9,565 nucleotides of DNA from DASUGM01 sp036274055 (lineage in GTDB: Bacteria > Acidobacteriota > Vicinamibacteria > Vicinamibacterales > SCN-69-37): the NCBI GenBank assembly GCA_036274055.1, contig DASUGM010000241.1, forward strand, positions 1 through 9,565. Reading direction: 5' to 3'. Shown piece after piece: positions 5,204 through 9,565 of the stretch. The first letter of the stretch is position 1. Each line of letters begins with the position of its first letter. The notes under the pieces are model-generated. The model was not told where the DNA came from and did not search any database. It saw only the letters and a program-made list of their open reading frames with translations. A program made the translations under genes and the position numbers.

Positions 5204-6966
5204 GTTTCGGCGCGATGGCGGCGTGGCAGGCGGTGCTGCTGATGGCCGTGGCCGTGGCGGCGGCGGTCTACCTGTTCCGGCTGCGCGTCCGGCCGCCGAA
5301 GGTCGCGGTGCCGTCGCTGCTGCTCTGGCGCAAGGTGCTCGATCAGAAGCGCGACTTGTCATGGTGGGAACGCGTCCGCCGCGCGGTGTCGCTGGTGGCG
5401 ACGGCGCTGGTCGCGCTGGCGCTGGCGCTCGCGGTGACGCGGCCCGGACCGCGCGTGACCGCGGCGTCGCGCGGCCGTCTGCTGATCGTGCTCGATTCGT
5501 CGTGGTCGATGCGCGCCCGGACCACCGGCAGCGAGACCCGGTGGCGGCGCGCGGTCGCCGAAGCCAAGGCGCTGGCGCAGTCGGCGGCCGGCGACGAAGT
5601 CGCCGTGGCGACGACCGCCGATGGGCTCGTCGAAGGACCGACCTCGGATACGGCGTTGATCGAGACCGCGCTCGATCGCCTGCGCCCCGCCGGCGGCGAA
5701 GGCACCGCATGGCCGCGGATCGGCAACGCCGATCAAGTGCATTTCTTCACCGACGGCGCCATCGCCCGTCCGAATGAATCAGGCGTCGTCGTGCACTCGG
5801 TCTACGAGCCGGTGCCCAACGTCGGGATTACCGCGTTCGGCGTCCGCCCGCCGACATCGGCGACCGACAAGGCGCACGTGTATCTGGAAGTCGTCAACTT
5901 CGCGTCCGAGGCACAGGACGTGCGCGTGTCGCTCACGCGCGGCGAGGCATCGCTGCTCGACCAGACGATCAAGGTCGGCGCTGGAGAGACGATTCGACAG
6001 TCGGCCCCGATCGAGCCGCAGTCCGGTGGCGGTGTGCTGCGCGCAAAGGTCTCGGCGCGCGGCAACGCGCTCGACGTCGACGACGAGAGCGTCGCCTGGA
6101 TGTCGAGTGCGGAGCCGCTGCCGGTCACGGTCGTGAGCGATCAGCCCGGTGCCGTCGCGCTGCTCCTGCAACGGGATCCCGGCGTGAAGATGACGATGGT
6201 CGCGCCGGCGGCCTATCGTCCTGGAAATGAACGCGTCGTCGTCTTCGATCGCTGGGTGCCGGCCGAGCCGCCGGCCACGCCCGCGCTCGTGATCGCGCCG
6301 CCGGCCTCGTCGTGGATCGGCCGTCCGGGCGACGAAGAGCGGACGCCGCGGTGGAGCGCGCGCGGCGATCACCCGGTCCTCGCCGGCGTCGATCCGCTGA
6401 CCCTCGACATCAAACGGGCGCGCGGCTACGCCGACGGCGGCCTGCTGACCATCGCGGCCTCCGAAAAAGGCACGCCGGTAGTCGCCGTGCATGATTCGCC
6501 GACGCGACGATCGGTCGTGCTGACGTTCGCGGTTGCGGATTCAAACTTTGCCTTTGCCCCGGCGTTTCCCGTGCTGATCGGCAACGCCGTCGAGTGGCTG
6601 GCCCGTCCAGCGCTGGCCGAATCGCGCCGGCCCGGACCGATGTCGCTGCCGCTGAGCACCACGAAAGTCATCGCTCCTGACGGCGCTGAAGTGCCGCTCA
6701 TCCGCACGGAGGATCGCGCGGTCGCGCGACTCGACACGCCGGGCTTGTATCACGTGCAAGCAGCGGGTTCGGACGCCGTTGTCCCGGTCAACGTCGGCGC
6801 CCCCGAGCTGTCGAATCTGACGCGGACGACGCTGTCGGATGCGCTGGCGAATGCGGGCGGCGGCGAGCGTGCCGCCGGCCGGCCGTGGTGGATGTACGGG
6901 ATTTTCGTTGCGTTCGTGCTGGCGGCCGCCGAGTGGTGGACGTGGCAGCGCCGGATCACGGTCTGA
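5200..6966 (+). CDS. BatA-type membrane protein with VWA domain
   Basis: Membrane protein of 588 residues from ATG 5200. The N-terminus matches the BatA/aerotolerance-regulator two-helix pattern: TM1 (about 8-26), a basic loop (27-60) and TM2 (about 62-80). A VWA domain (about 92-203) has an intact MIDAS DSSWS (D99, S101, S103) and the later Asp in FFTDG (D185). A beta-sandwich-like segment (about 206-300) is followed by a region (about 306-470) resembling a degenerate glutamine-amidotransferase-like fold, with AYRPGNERVVVFDRWVP. A C-terminal helix (about 563-581) returns to the membrane, followed by a short basic tail. It overlaps DUF58 by four bases and the next gene starts one base after its stop. 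Bat proteins form membrane complexes linked to envelope or oxidative-stress tolerance in other bacteria; that role is not shown here. A longer in-frame form from GTG 5071 is possible but unlikely. Confidence 0.92.
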   Translation: MSFGAMAAWQAVLLMAVAVAAAVYLFRLRVRPPKVAVPSLLLWRKVLDQKRDLSWWERVRRAVSLVATALVALALALAVTRPGPRVTAASRGRLLIVLDSSWSMRARTTGSETRWRRAVAEAKALAQSAAGDEVAVATTADGLVEGPTSDTALIETALDRLRPAGGEGTAWPRIGNADQVHFFTDGAIARPNESGVVVHSVYEPVPNVGITAFGVRPPTSATDKAHVYLEVVNFASEAQDVRVSLTRGEASLLDQTIKVGAGETIRQSAPIEPQSGGGVLRAKVSARGNALDVDDESVAWMSSAEPLPVTVVSDQPGAVALLLQRDPGVKMTMVAPAAYRPGNERVVVFDRWVPAEPPATPALVIAPPASSWIGRPGDEERTPRWSARGDHPVLAGVDPLTLDIKRARGYADGGLLTIAASEKGTPVVAVHDSPTRRSVVLTFAVADSNFAFAPAFPVLIGNAVEWLARPALAESRRPGPMSLPLSTTKVIAPDGAEVPLIRTEDRAVARLDTPGLYHVQAAGSDAVVPVNVGAPELSNLTRTTLSDALANAGGGERAAGRPWWMYGIFVAFVLAAAEWWTWQRRITV

Positions 6967-6967
6967 G

Positions 6968-9565
6968 ATGGGCATCTCCCTGACCTCGCCCGCCGCGCTC
7001 TGGCTCCTGGCTGCGATCCCTGCGGTCTGGGCGGCCCGGCGATACGGCCGGACGAACTTCAACCCGCGGCAGCAGACGCTGCAAGCGGTCGTGCGGTCGC
7101 TGCTGCTGGCCGCGCTGGCGTTCGCGCTGGCGCGACCGGTGATGTCGACGGGATCGTCGCGGCTGTCGGTCGTCTATCTGGTTGACGTTTCGCACAGCAT
7201 TTCCAGCAAGGGCATCAACGACGCCGCCGCCAGGATCGACGCGCTGCAGACATCGGTCCGGCCGGCGCACGCGAAGATCGTCGTCTTCGCCGCCGACGCG
7301 GCGGTCGTCGCCGACACGGCGGCTCTCCGCAAGCTGGCGAGCCTCGATCCGGCCTCGAAAGAGGCGCCGCTGGTGCGTCGCGACGGATCCGATCTCGAAC
7401 GGGCGCTGAGCGAAGCGCGCGCGGAACTTCTGCCCGGTTACCTGCCGCGGATTGTTCTGCTCTCCGACGGCCGCGAGACCAGCGGCGATGCGCGCGCCGC
7501 GGTGACGCGCTTGGCGGCTGATGGGATTCCGGTGTCGGTCGAATCGATCGGCGTGCGCGACATTGGCGACACCTGGGTCGAAGCGATTCAGCTGCCCGAG
7601 CGGCTGGCGGCAGGCGCGGTCGTGCAGGCGGTGGTTCACATCGGCAGCCAGCGCGAGGCGAGCGCGACTGTCGCGATCCGCGATGGTGCGCGCGAACTGG
7701 CGCGCCGCGAGGTGCCAATCTCGCGCGGCACGACCGCGGTGCCGCTCGACATCACGCTGCCCGCGGCCGGGGCCCGGGCGATCGAAGCGACGGTCGCGGT
7801 CGCCGGCGATCCGCTGAAGGACAACGACACGCTTCGCCGCGAAGCGGCGGTACGGGCGCCCGCGAAAGTCCTGTATGTCGAGGGCGCGCCGGCGAGCGCC
7901 AAGTATCTGGCGGGGGCCCTGAACCAGGCCGGCTTCGACGTCGCCGTGCGCGCCCCGATCGATCTGCCGAAGACGACGGCCGATCTCGCGCCGTGGGACG
8001 CGGTGATCCTCAGCGACGTCTCGCGCTCGGCGATCTCAAATCAATCGATGACCGCGCTGGCCGACTGGGTCGAGCACGACGGCGGCGGCCTGCTCGTCGC
8101 CGGCGGCGACTCGGTGTTCGGCGAAGGCGGCGACGGCGCCGAGACCGGCTACCGCAACACCGAACTCGAGCGGCTGATGCCGGTGACATTCGAGCGCAAG
8201 GACGAGCCCGAGGTCGCGCTGATCATCGTCCTCGATCGATCGTGGAGCATGGCCGGACAGGTCATGGAGTTGTGCAAGGCGGCGGCCCAGGCGGCGATTG
8301 ACGTGATGAACGACGAGCAGTCGGTCGGGCTGATCACGTTCAACGACGGCATGAACTGGGAGTTCACGCTGCGCAACGTCGGCCGTAACCGCGACGCGAT
8401 TCGCAAGTCGATCGCGGCGATCGAGCCGGCCGGTCACACCCTGATTTTTCCGGCGGTTGAGCAGGCTTTTCTCGCGCTCAAGGACGCCCGCGCGCGCGCC
8501 AAGCACGTCGTGCTGTTGTCGGACGGCCGATCGTATCCAGACGATTACGAGGGGCTGGTCAAGAAGATGGTCGCGGCGAAGATGACGGTGTCGGCGATCT
8601 CGGTCGGGCCGGCGGCTGACGTCGAGCTGCTGACCAATATCGCCAAGTGGGGCAAGGGCCGCAGCTACGTCGTCGAGGACGCCAAGGAAGTGCCGCAGAT
8701 TTTCGTGAAGGAAGCGAAGAACGCGATGACCCCGGCGTTCGACGAGGGCAAGACGATCAAGCCGGTGCTGAAGGCGCGCGGCTTTCTCGAAGACGTCGAC
8801 ATGACCAAGATGCCCGGTTTGCGCGGGCGCACGGCAACGGTGCTCAAGGACGCGGCCTTCGAGCTGATGGCGACCGAGGAGGGCGATCCGTTGCTCGCGT
8901 TCTGGCCGATCGGTCTCGGACGCACGGCGGTATTCGCGTCCGACGTGAAGGATCGGTGGGCGAGCGACTGGGTGCGCTGGCGCGGTTACGGGCCGTTCTT
9001 CTCGGCGCTCGTGCACGCGATCGAACGTCCCCGGCCGGCGCCGTTGCAGCTGGAGATCACGCCTGGCGCCGTGCGCGGGTCGTCGCGCACGCTCGGCGTG
9101 TCCATCGAGGCGCGCGACGCGCAGGGCCGCTATCGCGACCAGCTCAAGCCGGATCTCAAGGTCGTCGCCGCTGACGGAACCACCGCGCAGATGACCGCGC
9201 GCCAGGTCTCGCCCGGCCGCTACGAGGGCTCGCTGATCGCCGACGCGACCCAGGCGCTGACGATCAGTCTCGTCGGCGAGGACGCGTCCGGAGCCGCGGT
9301 GCGGTTGGTGCTGCCGGACCCGCAGGCTGAATACCGGTTCCGCGCACCCGATGAGGCGTTGCTGGCGTCGATCGCGCGCGCGACCGGCGGAAGCGTGCAG
9401 CCGACTGCCGAGTCGCTGACGAAGACGTCTGGCGTCCAACAGACCGCCCGCCGGGCCCTCTGGCCCTGGCTCGTCGTCGCCGGCTTACTGCTCTGGCTCG
9501 CGGACATCCTGCTCCGGCGCGTCCGGCTCTTTGAGGGGACGGGGGTGTTTTCCACAGAAAACGCC
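6968..9565 (+). CDS. Large membrane protein with two VWA domains and a glutamine-amidotransferase-like domain (3' partial)
   Basis: Open reading frame of 866 codons with no stop before the window ends, so 3' partial. TM1 (about 8-23) and TM2 (about 42-58) form a BatA-like N-terminal anchor. VWA domain 1 (about 66-205) has DVSHS (D73, S75, S77) and SDG (D167), but Ser141 (GSD) stands where Thr is usual. A beta-rich linker follows. A class I glutamine-amidotransferase-like domain (about 298-390, from KVLYVEG to GGGLLVAGGDSVFGEGG) lacks a nucleophile Cys; the segment is VILSDVSRS. VWA domain 2 (about 418-590) has DRSWS (D423, S425, S427), T491 and D519. Then comes GRTAVFASDVKDRWASDW (about 651-668), a C-terminal beta-rich domain and TM3 (about 832-853). 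Only 13 residues after TM3 are visible, so the stop probably lies shortly beyond the window. ATG 6968 is one base after the previous stop, so translation is probably coupled. Architecture is clear; function unknown. Confidence 0.92.
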   Translation, partial: MGISLTSPAALWLLAAIPAVWAARRYGRTNFNPRQQTLQAVVRSLLLAALAFALARPVMSTGSSRLSVVYLVDVSHSISSKGINDAAARIDALQTSVRPAHAKIVVFAADAAVVADTAALRKLASLDPASKEAPLVRRDGSDLERALSEARAELLPGYLPRIVLLSDGRETSGDARAAVTRLAADGIPVSVESIGVRDIGDTWVEAIQLPERLAAGAVVQAVVHIGSQREASATVAIRDGARELARREVPISRGTTAVPLDITLPAAGARAIEATVAVAGDPLKDNDTLRREAAVRAPAKVLYVEGAPASAKYLAGALNQAGFDVAVRAPIDLPKTTADLAPWDAVILSDVSRSAISNQSMTALADWVEHDGGGLLVAGGDSVFGEGGDGAETGYRNTELERLMPVTFERKDEPEVALIIVLDRSWSMAGQVMELCKAAAQAAIDVMNDEQSVGLITFNDGMNWEFTLRNVGRNRDAIRKSIAAIEPAGHTLIFPAVEQAFLALKDARARAKHVVLLSDGRSYPDDYEGLVKKMVAAKMTVSAISVGPAADVELLTNIAKWGKGRSYVVEDAKEVPQIFVKEAKNAMTPAFDEGKTIKPVLKARGFLEDVDMTKMPGLRGRTATVLKDAAFELMATEEGDPLLAFWPIGLGRTAVFASDVKDRWASDWVRWRGYGPFFSALVHAIERPRPAPLQLEITPGAVRGSSRTLGVSIEARDAQGRYRDQLKPDLKVVAADGTTAQMTARQVSPGRYEGSLIADATQALTISLVGEDASGAAVRLVLPDPQAEYRFRAPDEALLASIARATGGSVQPTAESLTKTSGVQQTARRALWPWLVVAGLLLWLADILLRRVRLFEGTGVFSTENA
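9544..9565 (+). other. Small hairpin at the window edge
   Basis: Bases 9544-9552 pair with 9557-9565 (eight Watson-Crick pairs and one G-U) around a CACA loop; the core is GTTTTC and GAAAAC. It lies in the last visible codons of the large VWA gene. It could be the start of a terminator or of an intergenic repeat just beyond the edge, or simply chance. Confidence 0.3.

Noticed and set aside
4166..5710. Long minus-strand open frame (514 codons) opposite MoxR end, DUF58 and the BatA-type gene
   Set aside because: Its translation is Arg/Ala-rich with no recognisable motif and it spans three well-supported + strand genes; long antisense frames are expected from codon phase in GC-rich DNA.
8036..9439. 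Long minus-strand open frame (467 codons) opposite the double-VWA gene
   Set aside because: Shadow of a + strand frame that is open for 866 codons with clear VWA motifs.
9548..9556. TTTTCCACA, an 8-of-9 match to a DnaA box
   Set aside because: A single imperfect copy inside a reading frame, with no cluster or AT-rich unwinding region; better explained as part of a small hairpin.

Overview
The window is a high-GC bacterial chromosome segment (about two-thirds G+C by eye) in which every gene I can support lies on the + strand. It holds one stand-alone gene for a predicted RNA-processing protein. Downstream of that is a compact five-gene cluster of the MoxR AAA+ ATPase / von Willebrand factor A (VWA) type, whose last gene runs off the right edge. 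GTG starts, weak or absent Shine-Dalgarno sequences, and this MoxR-DUF58-VWA gene order fit soil Acidobacteriota (Vicinamibacteria-like). That assignment is inference from general familiarity; Planctomycetota or another high-GC phylum is not excluded.

Layout: 1-192 is a leader with a plausible sigma70-type promoter (61-90) and small hairpins. 193-1683 encodes a NYN (PIN-like) nuclease-fold protein followed by two LOTUS/OST-HTH domains and a low-complexity acidic-then-basic tail. 1684-1955 is a spacer with an unusual cluster of GGCAAT units, direct repeats and a long imperfect hairpin. 1956-3284 encodes a three-helix membrane protein with a long extracytoplasmic coiled-coil and low-complexity region. 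3318-4316 encodes a MoxR-family AAA+ ATPase. 4331-5203 encodes a DUF58 protein with an intact MIDAS metal site. 5200-6966 encodes a BatA-type membrane VWA protein; it overlaps DUF58 by ATGA, so its start is at 5200 and not at an in-frame GTG 129 bases upstream. 6968 to the window end encodes a large membrane protein with two VWA domains and a glutamine-amidotransferase-like domain; it is open throughout and lacks a stop in the window.

The five downstream genes are separated by 33, 14, -4 and 1 bases and almost certainly form one operon. In characterised MoxR/VWA pairs the hexameric ATPase remodels or activates a client and the VWA protein acts as metal-dependent adaptor. Here one soluble DUF58 protein and two membrane VWA proteins (four VWA domains in total) plus a membrane coiled-coil protein suggest an envelope-facing assembly or chaperone machine related to the Bat (aerotolerance) operons. 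The actual client is not visible. I see no clear transposase, CRISPR array, tRNA or rRNA in the window.
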